This document shows, one piece after another, positions 1 through 7,067 of a DNA stretch of 16,925 nucleotides. A program made the position numbers and the translations under genes. The DNA comes from Cytophagales bacterium (GTDB lineage: Bacteria; Bacteroidota; Bacteroidia; Cytophagales; Cyclobacteriaceae): NCBI GenBank assembly GCA_003500135.1, contig DNTA01000179.1, positions 1-16,925 of the forward strand, in the 5' to 3' direction. Positions within the stretch are counted from its first letter, which is position 1; each line of letters begins with the position of its first letter. The notes beneath the pieces are model-generated. The model did not search any database and was not told the DNA's origin. It saw only the letters and a list, made by a program, of their open reading frames with translations.

Positions 1-213
1 GGGACCTGCAGTTTTGTATGGTGGGAGCGCCTGCAAAACGGAATGGTGTTTGGAATCCCCAATATGTGGGTAAAAGACATAGGTGGTGAAGTGCTGGAAA
101 ATAATCAGCTGGAACCCGATATAAAGGTTAAAAATGGATTTAAAAAGATCGTCGATGGCCAAGATGAACAAATTGTAGCAGCTGTGATGTTTCTTTTAGA
201 GGAGTGTAAATAA
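1..213 (+). CDS. Tricorn-like S41 family peptidase, C-terminal end (partial)
   Basis: Only the last 70 codons lie in the window; the frame is open from base 1 to the TAA at 211-213. The residues fit the C-terminal part of the S41 (C-terminal-processing/tricorn-type) serine protease domain: GTCSFVWWERLQNG, FGIPNMWVKD, then LENNQLEPDIKV and a final helix. In the family this region follows the catalytic serine and closes the protease domain; 'N.QLEPDI.V' is its typical ending. The catalytic Ser and Lys and the beta-propeller domains would be upstream, outside the window. Family members are usually exported peptide-degrading enzymes in Bacteroidota. Assignment to S41 is fairly firm; the tricorn-like subtype is likely but rests on this tail alone. 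Confidence 0.75.
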   Translation, partial: GTCSFVWWERLQNGMVFGIPNMWVKDIGGEVLENNQLEPDIKVKNGFKKIVDGQDEQIVAAVMFLLEECK

Positions 214-1032
214 ATATCAAAATGTAATGAGTGAATGAAAAATGTTGTAAATCAAATCCTGACAGTAGTAGACATCATTTAACTCAGACTGGAACGTTAA
301 AATATTATTTTAGAATATTATGTCAAATCCATCAGGGGAATTGAAATGAATTGTGCGTTCCGATAAGGATCGTTGCTTTAGACATGAATTTTTTAAGCCC
401 TGAAATCTTTTAAGATTTTGTGGAGCAATACATGTTTTGGAAGTAATACAAAAAGGGCTGAGAGTTCAAATAATGAATCTCAGCCCTTTTAGCAAGATAT
501 TGACCGTAGTCAACAACTGCTCCAAATTACCGTTCGGTTGCCTTCCGTCATTTTAAAAGGTAAACTTTTAAAACCACTTCTCAATCTTTCAAACTTCGTT
601 GACCTGAGCCTTACTAAATTCCAACTTCCCTTCTCAAGACCGGGAACCTTCGCTCCGGCTTCCTATCTCTCATTTGGTAAAACTAAGGTAGGATATATTT
701 CTATTTCTACCAATATTTTGACCTTCTGATTTTCAACAACTTTTGCACATAGTTATACCATAGTTATCAACAGGTTATTAACAATTTAATTGGCTTATTC
801 CTAACCCGTGCTTTGAGGTTTTCTTGTATGTATCGGATGCTTTTTTATTGTGTATCTTGAATAATGTGGCGTCATATACGCATATGAATTATTAGTTTAG
901 TGAAGAGGTTTTAACCTTTAGATCAAATATTATGAATCAATACCCGAATTAAATTATTTCAACATCAAAAGTGTTTAATATATAACAAGTAGTCAGATCA
1001 TAGCTGTCACTTAATCCAACTCAGCACTTCAT
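214..1032. other. Long intergenic stretch without a convincing gene
   Basis: About 820 bp separate the S41 peptidase tail from the MFS pseudogene. It holds a strong hairpin (451-490) and, at about 525-745, a segment that can be read without stops for about 46 codons on the minus strand and 63 codons on the plus strand. Neither reading resembles a protein I recognise, so I do not call a gene. The remainder is AT-rich with no RNA gene that I can see. Given two pseudogenes just downstream, it may include sequence decayed beyond recognition. Confidence 0.5.
451..490. terminator. Strong bidirectional hairpin terminator
   Basis: A perfect 13-bp stem is formed by AAAAGGGCTGAGA (451-463) and TCTCAGCCCTTTT (478-490). 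It can be extended by TTC/GAA past a bulged G, leaving a 7-nt loop. A-runs and T-runs flank both sides, so it can terminate in either direction. It lies 238 nt after the S41 stop codon, which is far for a dedicated terminator. Confidence 0.7.
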
Positions 1033-1845
1033 ATGAACATTTTTTCGTATTTGAATAAAGAGCACACAGTAGCCAAAAAGGGTTACAATCGTTGGCTGGT
1101 TCCACCGGCTGCTCTCTCCATCCATCTTTGCATAGGTCAGATCTACGCCTAAAGCGTTTTCAATAAGCCCATGACCCAGATCATTGGCATACAGGCGCCA
1201 GCGCTTAGTGACTGGAAGCTAACAACCATCGGGTGGATATTTTCCATTGCCTTATTCACTTTAGGTGCCTCTGCGGCAATTTTCGGCAAATGGTTGGAAC
1301 GTGTAGGTCCCAGAAAGGCGATGGTCGCCTCAGCATTATGCTTCGCCGGTGGCTTTTTTATTGCTGCTTTAGGTATTCATTTGCATCGTATCGAGTTGAT
1401 TTATTTCGGACACGGTGTAATTGGTGGTATAGGCCTTGGCCTGGGCTATATTTCACCTGTGTCGACCCTGATCAAATGGTTCCCTGACAAGCCTGGTATG
1501 GCCACTGGTATGGCTATTATGGGATTCGGAGGTGGCGCCATGATCGCCTCGCCTTTGTCCGTGTCATTAATGGATTTGTTTAGTTCTTCCAGTTCCACTG
1601 GTGTTGCACAAACCTTCTTAATAATGGGCATCCTATATTTCTCACTTATGATGTTTGGTGTCATAACTGTTCGTATACCTCCTCCTGGACGGAAACCGGA
1701 TCATTATGGCATGTCTTCTTCAATAACCTATTCAATAACCATGTATATTATGGCTGTACTTCTATTGGTGGGGTTGATTTGCAATTTGTTAATCAAACCT
1801 GTTCACTCTAAATATTTTATGGGTCAACAGACGAAAGAGCATTAA
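1033..1845 (+). pseudogene. OFA-type MFS transporter, broken by a stop and an internal deletion
   Basis: From the ATG at 1033 the reading begins MNIFSYLNKEHTVAKKGYN and RWLVPPAALSIHLCIGQIYA, the usual start of oxalate/formate-antiporter-family (OFA) MFS carriers. A TAA at 1150-1152 interrupts it where homologs have an aromatic residue (..YA[F/Y]SVFN). The same frame then continues to 1843-1845 through helix-rich MFS sequence (GWIFSIALFTLGASAA, GKWLERVGPRKAM, GHGVIGGIGLGLGYISPVS, KWFPDKPGMATGMAIMGFGG). After the loop PPPGRKPDHYG it jumps to what I recognise as the very C-terminal helix of the family (MYIMAVLLLVGLICNLLIKP). About 270 codons remain, where intact members have over 500, so the second half of the transporter is missing. 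A short direct repeat lies at the presumed junction (1719-1740). A shortened product could start at the ATG at 1171, but would lack most helices. Confidence 0.85.
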
Positions 1846-2196
1846 ATTCCTTGATTTTTCAGGAATCATAAAAGATCAGGAAATAAATATTGAATATCAA
1901 TATGGAAAATCATGAAAATTAGCCTGAAATCAATCATTTACAGGGGCATAGTTTTTATTCCCCTGGCAAGGGGAATTACGCAAACCATTATAAAGTCTTG
2001 AGCACTTTTTAATTAAAGCATTTGTCAATGTGTTTGGCAAAAAGACTTGACTCACTTTTCAGTAAAAACACATACTGTACTTTGGATATATGTAGAGGAC
2101 TTTAATTATCTCAATCAAGTGGTATGGTGTTACAAGGTGCACATGGTTTGATTTATAGGTGATGTATATAAAAAATAAGAACTCTTTCAAAAGCAA
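1846..2196. other. Intergenic stretch between two converging pseudogenes
   Basis: About 350 bp of AT-rich DNA between the 3' ends of the MFS and DUF3857-type pseudogenes. The only structure seen is a 7-bp inverted repeat, ATTCCCC (1957-1963) and GGGGAAT (1970-1976), with a 6-nt loop and no T-run after it, so it is not a typical terminator. No ORF or RNA gene is supported. Confidence 0.45.
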
Positions 2197-2980
2197 TTAT
2201 TTTTCCATAACCAACACCACCTTATTCCAGTCTGCTGCTGCATTGATTACTTCCCTGAATTGATCAAACTTTTCTGCCGGATACGTTAGTTGATCGTAAA
2301 ACTCATCAATTTGTATCACGATTTTCCCGTCCTCAATCTCATAGGTGCTGTCAAAATTAAACAGTAGACGGTCCCCTTCATAAACCTGTTCTTTTTTGAC
2401 CAGGTTTTCGGGGTTTTGAATGGTGTATCCCTCCGGAAGATTGATGGTGATCTTTCGGTCATATCCTCGATTATACCCGTTGTCCACTGGCAATTTACGT
2501 TCATCTTCCTGGTACATTTCAGATTGCGGCCCTATTAATTCACCAACTTTAAATAAAATCACATTACCCGCATTTTCAATGTAACTTTCAGAAGTATAGA
2601 TACTACTCACTTCAAACTCATCTGTCCAGTTTTGATATTCGGTGTTTTTTTGAACCACGTCGAGGGATTCGATCTCTGCATCAAGTGCAAAATATTTTAC
2701 AATTTCATCCAACATTTTCTTACGGTCGTCCTCGGGCAGCATCATCAAAGCGGTTTTATAATATTGTGCATTGTATCCTTTAAAAACACGATCAATGTGC
2801 ACCCTGTTTTTAGTCATATCTTCTGTGAACTCAACATTTATTATCATATTGTCCTGATAGCTTTCTTCCGGTATGTACTTAATATGGGCTACCGGGTAAA
2901 TATAGCTTTGGATTGGTTCCGGACGGATAAATAAACCTTCCTGCGTTTAGCGCCAGGATAATTAAAAGTGTTTTGATCAT
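2197..2980 (-). pseudogene. Remnant of DUF3857/transglutaminase-type exported protein (signal peptide plus C-terminal domain)
   Basis: On the minus strand, codons from 2847 to 2197 give 216 residues that match the C-terminal (DUF3858-like) part of large DUF3857/transglutaminase proteins. Landmarks are DRVFKGYNAQYYKTA near the start, then VGELIGPQSEMYQEDERKLP, NGYNRGYDRKITINLPEGY and, at the end, EFYDQL..VINAAADWNKVVLV. The same frame is open upstream to a TAA at 2947-2949 (…GLFIRPEPIQSYIYPVAHIKY). A signal peptide, MIKTLLIILALNA, starts at 2980 but is in another frame (+1 relative to the body) and meets a stop within about 35 codons. The N-terminal DUF3857 domain and the transglutaminase core, several hundred residues, are absent. 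I read this as an internal deletion plus a small frameshift near 2940, perhaps loss of a CA from GCACAGG. Alternatively, the 216-residue ORF could be made alone from the ATG at 2847, but without an export signal. Confidence 0.75.
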
Positions 2981-3205
2981 AACGAAAAAAATAAGAAATA
3001 GAACATTTCGTGTAATAATAATGATTTTTTTGAAACTGTAAAAGTTAGAATACAAATGACTTATGTTGCATAAACTAACGAAATTTTATAAAAATGCTTT
3101 TAATATTACCTCGTCTCTTTGATATCACTATTGCTGGTTTTACTTTATTTTTTTAATTAGATTTCATAATATTTTTAAATCAGGTAGAGATCAACACAAA
3201 ACCCT

Positions 3206-4363
3206 ATGATTGACCTAGCCATAAATGAAGTATACAAACGCGATCAAAAGGTGTTTATACCCGATTTTGGCGCTGTTTTCTATTCTGAAGCAAGTGATTC
3301 CATCGACTTCAATGAACTATTAACTTTTGATGACGGCAAGCTGATTGCCGAGATCCAGAAACAGGAATATCTGAGTGAAGAAGACGCCCGTAGGGCTCTT
3401 GAGGAGTACTTAGTTAGCGTAAAAAGTACATTGGACCAGGGTAAATCGTATTTCCTGGGCGGAATAGGCTATCTGAGTAAAAACGATGAAGGTGCACTGG
3501 TGATGCAAAAAACAAAAGGTACCGGGGAGGTAATAACTGAACCTGAGGCAGATAACAGTAGCGAGATCGAAGAAGAAATTCCTGAGGAAGCCAATGATAC
3601 GGATCAGGCTTCTGAAGAAGATGATCCGAATGAACTCGAGGCGCCTTACGTTTTCGAAACCGGCAAAAAACCATTTGAAGAAGAGCAGGCCGAAGAGGTT
3701 ACAGCAACGTCTACGGAAGAGCAAAATGATGATCCTTTTGAATCAGATGAAGAAAGTTATCCGTTTGGTGCGGAAATAGAAGAAGAGTTAAAGGAAGACA
3801 GTTCCGGCAATTGGCAAAAAGCGCTTTGGGTAATTATTCCACTGGCTTTGATAGCGCTCGTAGCAGCATACTATTTTGTTAATGGAGGTTTTGGATTCGA
3901 GAAATCTGCTGATCAGAATATTGCCGATAGCAGGATTGAAAAAACGGATATAAAAACGGATAATGGATCCGATCCCGATGCTAAAAATGAAGAAGAACCT
4001 TTGATAAAGGACAAAGATGAGGCAAACATGGAAGGTTCGGGTGATAGTGAAAAAGAGAAGGAGATAGCCCCTGTACTTACCAAGCCTGAAAATCTGGAAA
4101 ATAATGCACAGAGAACCAGTCCAACGATAAGTGCAACCGGCAAAATGTACAGCCTCGTGATGGGCAGCTTTAAAGTGGAAAGTAACGCCGATAACTATGC
4201 CCGGTCATTGAATGAGCGTGGCATGGATGTGGATAAATTTGAGGGTTTCAACGATTTTTATTTTGTCGGAATAGAACAAATCGATGGCAAGGAAAAGGCA
4301 TTGGAGCAATTAGGTGAGGCCCGGTCGCTCGAGCCAACAGCATGGATTATCCGTAAACAATAG
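3206..4363 (+). CDS. HU-like (CCDC81-type) and SPOR domain membrane protein
   Basis: A 385-residue protein. Residues 1-105 fit the HU/IHF-like domain known from CCDC81-like proteins of Bacteroidota (NEVYKRDQKVFIPDFGAVFY, FLGGIGYLSKN). A strongly acidic, low-complexity linker follows (about 105-200, many Glu and Asp). One transmembrane helix is at about 206-226 (ALWVIIPLALIALVAAYYFV), then another charged linker (227-310) and a C-terminal SPOR domain (about 313-385: MYSLVMGSFKVESNADNYAR…). SPOR domains bind peptidoglycan stripped of side peptides, usually at division septa. The topology implied is a cytoplasmic HU-like domain and a periplasmic SPOR domain. It could thus couple something in the cytoplasm to septal wall; whether the HU-like fold binds DNA or protein here is unknown. 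The gene stands alone, ends at a strong terminator and has its start in an AT-rich leader without a clear Shine-Dalgarno. Confidence 0.85.
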   Translation: MIDLAINEVYKRDQKVFIPDFGAVFYSEASDSIDFNELLTFDDGKLIAEIQKQEYLSEEDARRALEEYLVSVKSTLDQGKSYFLGGIGYLSKNDEGALVMQKTKGTGEVITEPEADNSSEIEEEIPEEANDTDQASEEDDPNELEAPYVFETGKKPFEEEQAEEVTATSTEEQNDDPFESDEESYPFGAEIEEELKEDSSGNWQKALWVIIPLALIALVAAYYFVNGGFGFEKSADQNIADSRIEKTDIKTDNGSDPDAKNEEEPLIKDKDEANMEGSGDSEKEKEIAPVLTKPENLENNAQRTSPTISATGKMYSLVMGSFKVESNADNYARSLNERGMDVDKFEGFNDFYFVGIEQIDGKEKALEQLGEARSLEPTAWIIRKQ

Positions 4364-4379
4364 CCATCAGGATATAAAA

Positions 4380-4410
4380 ATAAAAAGGGACGTTCAGCGT
4401 CCCTTTTTAT
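4380..4410. terminator. Bidirectional intrinsic terminator between converging genes
   Basis: ATAAAAAGGGACG (4380-4392) pairs perfectly with CGTCCCTTTTTAT (4398-4410) around a 5-nt loop. A-run and T-run on either side serve both the SPOR-protein gene (ends at 4363) and the converging dehydrogenase gene (ends at 4414). Confidence 0.9.
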
Positions 4411-4413
4411 TTT

Positions 4414-5244
4414 CTATTTCACCTGGCTCATAACTACTGCATCAAATATCCGGTCACCCAGGTATTTGCGTATCCACATCATGGGTTTGGCAAATTTACC
4501 TGCGGCATAGCGGGTTTTAGGCTTACGAGAGCGCACGATCTTCGACAACAACCTCGTGATCACCTCCGGCGACGAGGACTGCCCTTTGGCATACGATTTT
4601 TCCGTTGCACCCGCTACTGCATTGGCCATTTTGGCATAGGGCCCGCTACCTGACCGATCCAGAAGCGGCTGATGCATCACATCCGCAAACTCAGTTTTGA
4701 TTATCCCCGGTTCCACGATCACCACATCGATGCCAAATGGCTTCAGTTCAAGTCTTAAACAATCGGACCAACCTTCCAATGCATGTTTGGTACTGTGATA
4801 CCACGCACCCATTGGCGTATACATTTTACCACCCATCGATGATATATTGATGATTTTGCCCGAATGCTGCTCACGCATGTGGGGTAGCACTGCTTTGGTA
4901 ACCGCCGCCAGACCGAAGATATTTACTTCATACTGCCTTCTGGCATCATCCAATGTGGTATCCTCTACAGCGCCATAAACGGCATACCCGGCATTGTTGA
5001 CCAGTACATCTATTCTGCCTTCATTTTTGATGATCGTATCAACCGCCTTTTTTACACTGTTTTCATCTGTAACATCAAGGGGTAGGGCATGACCGCCGGC
5101 TTTTGTGAGGTCCTCCATCTGCTGAACGCGACGGGCAGCGCCGTATACAATATGGCCCTCTTTAATAAGTTGTAAGGCAGCGTCTTTTCCCATGCCGGAA
5201 GAAGCGCCTGTAATGAAAATTACCTGTTTGTTTAATTGAGACAT
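4414..5244 (-). CDS. Classical short-chain dehydrogenase/reductase (SDR)
   Basis: A 276-residue NAD(P)-dependent oxidoreductase with all classical SDR marks: cofactor loop TGASSGMG (12-19), Asp57 before the adenine pocket (LDVTD), NNAG (83-86), Asn108, catalytic Ser135/136 (NISSMGG), and Tyr149 and Lys153 in YHSTK, followed by PG at about 178-179. ARR after the second strand (36-39) suggests preference for NADP(H). The C-terminal extension of about 70 residues resembles those of SDRs acting on lipids, steroids or retinol-like substrates, but the substrate cannot be read from sequence. It lies 49 nt downstream of a TetR-type repressor gene on the same strand and has its own copy of the operator-like element at 5261-5275, so it is probably under that repressor. 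Confidence 0.92.
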   Translation of the reverse strand: MSQLNKQVIFITGASSGMGKDAALQLIKEGHIVYGAARRVQQMEDLTKAGGHALPLDVTDENSVKKAVDTIIKNEGRIDVLVNNAGYAVYGAVEDTTLDDARRQYEVNIFGLAAVTKAVLPHMREQHSGKIINISSMGGKMYTPMGAWYHSTKHALEGWSDCLRLELKPFGIDVVIVEPGIIKTEFADVMHQPLLDRSGSGPYAKMANAVAGATEKSYAKGQSSSPEVITRLLSKIVRSRKPKTRYAAGKFAKPMMWIRKYLGDRIFDAVVMSQVK

Positions 5245-5260
5245 AATGCTGTGTTTTTAT

Positions 5261-5275
5261 GTGAGTACTTACTTA
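5261..5275. promoter_or_regulatory. Operator-like element before the SDR gene
   Basis: GTGAGTACTTACTTA lies 16 nt upstream of the dehydrogenase start codon. It matches the element at the repressor's own promoter (5824-5838) at 13 of 15 positions, differing only at the seventh and eighth bases. The arms (GTGAGT and ACTTA[C]) form an imperfect dyad, as expected of a TetR-family operator. The link to the neighbouring repressor is inference. Confidence 0.6.
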
Positions 5276-5293
5276 TTGTACATTTAAAATTTT

Positions 5294-5821
5294 TTAAACT
5301 TCATATTTGGATCGCAGGAAACTAACCTGTCCTTCGAGGTCAAAGTCGGGATCGAGGAAAAAATGCAGGGCCATACCATCCAGGTTAATGAGTATCAACT
5401 CAGCCTCTTTAGCAGGTTGAGCATAGCCCAGCTTTTCAAAAGCATTTCTCAGCGCCATATGAAGCGGCTCCATCTTTTTACCGCCATAGCGCTCTGTTTC
5501 CCACTTGATCTTGTATTGCAGTTTCCAGAAGTGGGCTTCTTTGGGGTTTTTTTTCATCACCTGACCTATTTCCAGCGTTTTGCGAATCACCTCTTTGGGC
5601 TCCGATTCCATCACGATATCGGCAAAGAGCACTTTGGCCTGTTTTTCACCTTCCTCCAAAATGGCATTCAAAAGCCCTTCTTTGTTTCTGAAGTGCCTGA
5701 ATATCAGCCCTTCAGATACGCCAGCTTCTTTTGACACTTTACTGGTAGATGTGGCGTTGTACCCGTCGTTGGTAAACAACGTAAGGGCGGCTTTTAGTAT
5801 TTTTTCCTTTTTCTCTGTCAT
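5294..5821 (-). CDS. TetR/AcrR family transcriptional repressor
   Basis: From the ATG at 5821 the protein has 175 residues. The N-terminal helix-turn-helix is clear: KILKAALTLFTNDGYNATST, KVSKEAGVSEGLIFRHFRNK (about 6-47), the standard TetR_N pattern. The remainder is the helical ligand-binding and dimerisation part, too divergent to name an inducer. An in-frame ATG 42 nt upstream (5863) would add 14 residues (MSIACGTFVSNHSL). I prefer 5821 because a promoter -7 box (5839-5846) and an operator-like dyad (5824-5838) fall between the two, which would place the longer start before the transcription start. It probably represses itself and the SDR gene downstream. Confidence 0.88.
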   Translation of the reverse strand: MTEKKEKILKAALTLFTNDGYNATSTSKVSKEAGVSEGLIFRHFRNKEGLLNAILEEGEKQAKVLFADIVMESEPKEVIRKTLEIGQVMKKNPKEAHFWKLQYKIKWETERYGGKKMEPLHMALRNAFEKLGYAQPAKEAELILINLDGMALHFFLDPDFDLEGQVSFLRSKYEV

Positions 5822-5823
5822 AA

Positions 5824-5846
5824 GTGAGTGATTACTTACAAAAGTA
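5824..5846 (-). promoter_or_regulatory. TetR-gene promoter -7 box and overlapping operator
   Basis: On the minus strand TACTTTTG (5846-5839) is an exact match to the Bacteroidota -7 consensus TAnnTTTG. Directly downstream is the operator-like element written GTGAGTGATTACTTA on the plus strand (5824-5838), which would cover the transcription start. It is part of an imperfect 9+9 dyad (5823-5840). The start codon at 5821 follows after a very short leader. The -33 element is weak. The layout is typical of an autoregulated TetR-family gene. Confidence 0.55.
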
Positions 5847-5925
5847 CCACACGCGATTGACATATAAAAGGTTGTGCTACTATTATTTTTTTAAACAAAA
5901 TGTTCTTTAATGCTATTATGGTTAT

Positions 5926-6420
5926 ATGCCAATTAAAAAGATTAAGCCAGGACCCGGGCAAGAATCAGTTTGGGACTATCCGAGACCGCCAAAGCTCGAG
6001 CCATTTAAGGGAAGTATAAAGATCATTTTTGCAGGTGATGTGATTGCCGAATGTCAAACTGCCTACAGGGCGCTGGAAACCAGCCATCCACCAACTTATT
6101 ATTTGCCCCCGGATGCTTTTAAAACCGGTGTTTTGATAGCTGTAGAAAGAACTTCGTATTGTGAATTTAAGGGGATGGCCCATTATTTCGATATTGCGCA
6201 TAAGGGCCGGATCGCAGAATATGCGGCCTGGTCGTACCCGGATCCCAATAAAAACTTTCTACCCATACAGAATTACATATCAGTGTACGCACATCTTATG
6301 GAGGCCTGCTATGTCAACGATGAAAAAGTGAAGGCCCAGGAAGGAGGCTTTTACGGAGGTTGGGTCACGGATAATATCGTGGGTCCGTTTAAGGGTGCAC
6401 CGGGAACATGGGGCTGGTGA
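5926..6420 (+). CDS. DUF427 domain-containing protein
   Basis: A 164-residue protein that matches the DUF427 family along its length: ESVWDYPRPPKLEP (13-26), TSHPPTYYLPPDAF (about 52-65), a Cys-containing segment RTSYCEFKGMAHYF (about 74-87), AAWSYPDPNKNF, and the C-terminal signature GGFYGGWVTDNIVGPFKGAPG. Members are small cytoplasmic beta-rich proteins. Their biochemical role is not established; they are often found near oxidoreductases and stress genes. The gene diverges from the TetR-type repressor with a 104-bp gap that holds the repressor's operator, so co-regulation is possible but unproven. No signal peptide is present. Confidence 0.9.
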   Translation: MPIKKIKPGPGQESVWDYPRPPKLEPFKGSIKIIFAGDVIAECQTAYRALETSHPPTYYLPPDAFKTGVLIAVERTSYCEFKGMAHYFDIAHKGRIAEYAAWSYPDPNKNFLPIQNYISVYAHLMEACYVNDEKVKAQEGGFYGGWVTDNIVGPFKGAPGTWGW

Positions 6421-6463
6421 AAACATGTTTTGAACTATCATAAAATATTGATAAATAGTGTTT

Positions 6464-6471
6464 TAAATTTG
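6464..6471 (+). promoter_or_regulatory. Possible -7 promoter box before the deaminase gene
   Basis: TAAATTTG is an exact match to the Bacteroidota -7 consensus TAnnTTTG, 26 nt before the ATG at 6498. I do not see a well-spaced -33 TTG, so this is tentative. Confidence 0.3.
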
Positions 6472-6497
6472 TTTAACAAGATTTTACTTTAATTGTA

Positions 6498-6923
6498 ATG
6501 CTGCAAAAACATATATCAGAAGCTATGCGGGCATGCATCTCAATGGCGCACAAAAAGGGTACACCATTTGGGGCGGCACTGATCAACGATGAGGGCGCCA
6601 TTATTTGCCTGGCGGCCAACAGCAGCTCTTCCGACGGACCCATTGCACACGCTGAACTGAATGTACTGCAAATGGCACATAAAGATAAGATTCATGCTTC
6701 CACGCTTCATTTGATCACAACATGCGAACCGTGTGCGATGTGCACAGGGGCCGCCATATGGAACCGGGTCAAAAGCATCTACTATGCAGTTTCCATAGAA
6801 GAAGCAGCTAATTATCTACCACAAATACATATGAGCTGCTCAGATATTGTTCAAACCGCGCATTATCAACCTGAAGTTTACCCCGGAATTTTGCGTGCTG
6901 AGGCAATTGAACTTTTCAGATAA
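6498..6923 (+). CDS. Zinc-dependent nucleoside/nucleobase deaminase
   Basis: A 141-residue member of the cytidine deaminase-like fold. Zinc ligands and the catalytic acid are visible: HAE at 51-53 (His51 binds zinc, Glu53 shuttles the proton) and CEPCAMC at 76-82, where Cys79 and Cys82 complete the site. GTPFGAALIND (21-31) is the usual entry to the fold. The arrangement and length are closest to guanine deaminase, tRNA-adenosine deaminase and related purine deaminases; the short C-terminus makes substrate assignment unsafe. It probably acts in cytoplasmic purine or pyrimidine salvage. It lies 77 nt after the DUF427 gene on the same strand and may have its own promoter. Confidence 0.88.
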   Translation: MLQKHISEAMRACISMAHKKGTPFGAALINDEGAIICLAANSSSSDGPIAHAELNVLQMAHKDKIHASTLHLITTCEPCAMCTGAAIWNRVKSIYYAVSIEEAANYLPQIHMSCSDIVQTAHYQPEVYPGILRAEAIELFR

Positions 6924-7067
6924 TTGCTACTCCGGTAAAGTGACTGTAAGATTCTTTTTTCAATGGATATCCGATAATACCCGGATTGTTTTGCCATTAA
7001 CCGTTTTACCAAATGGATTTTTAAACAATTAATTATATTTTCATGCTTGCTTAAAATTAGCTTCACT

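Noticed and set aside
538..729. Plus-strand reading of 63 codons as a small gene
   Set aside because: The reading has no recognisable motif, no ribosome binding site and no coding-like composition, and an overlapping minus-strand frame is equally open.
764..785. TTATCAACA and nearby TTATTAACA as DnaA boxes of an origin
   Set aside because: They are near matches to TTATCCACA only, without a cluster of boxes or origin-associated genes nearby.
1957..1976. ATTCCCC/GGGGAAT hairpin as a terminator
   Set aside because: The stem is 7 bp and no T-run follows on either strand; it is mentioned only as a weak dyad.
5822..5863. Longer start of the TetR-type regulator at 5863
   Set aside because: The 14 extra residues do not fit the family, and the promoter -7 box and operator-like element lie inside this extension.
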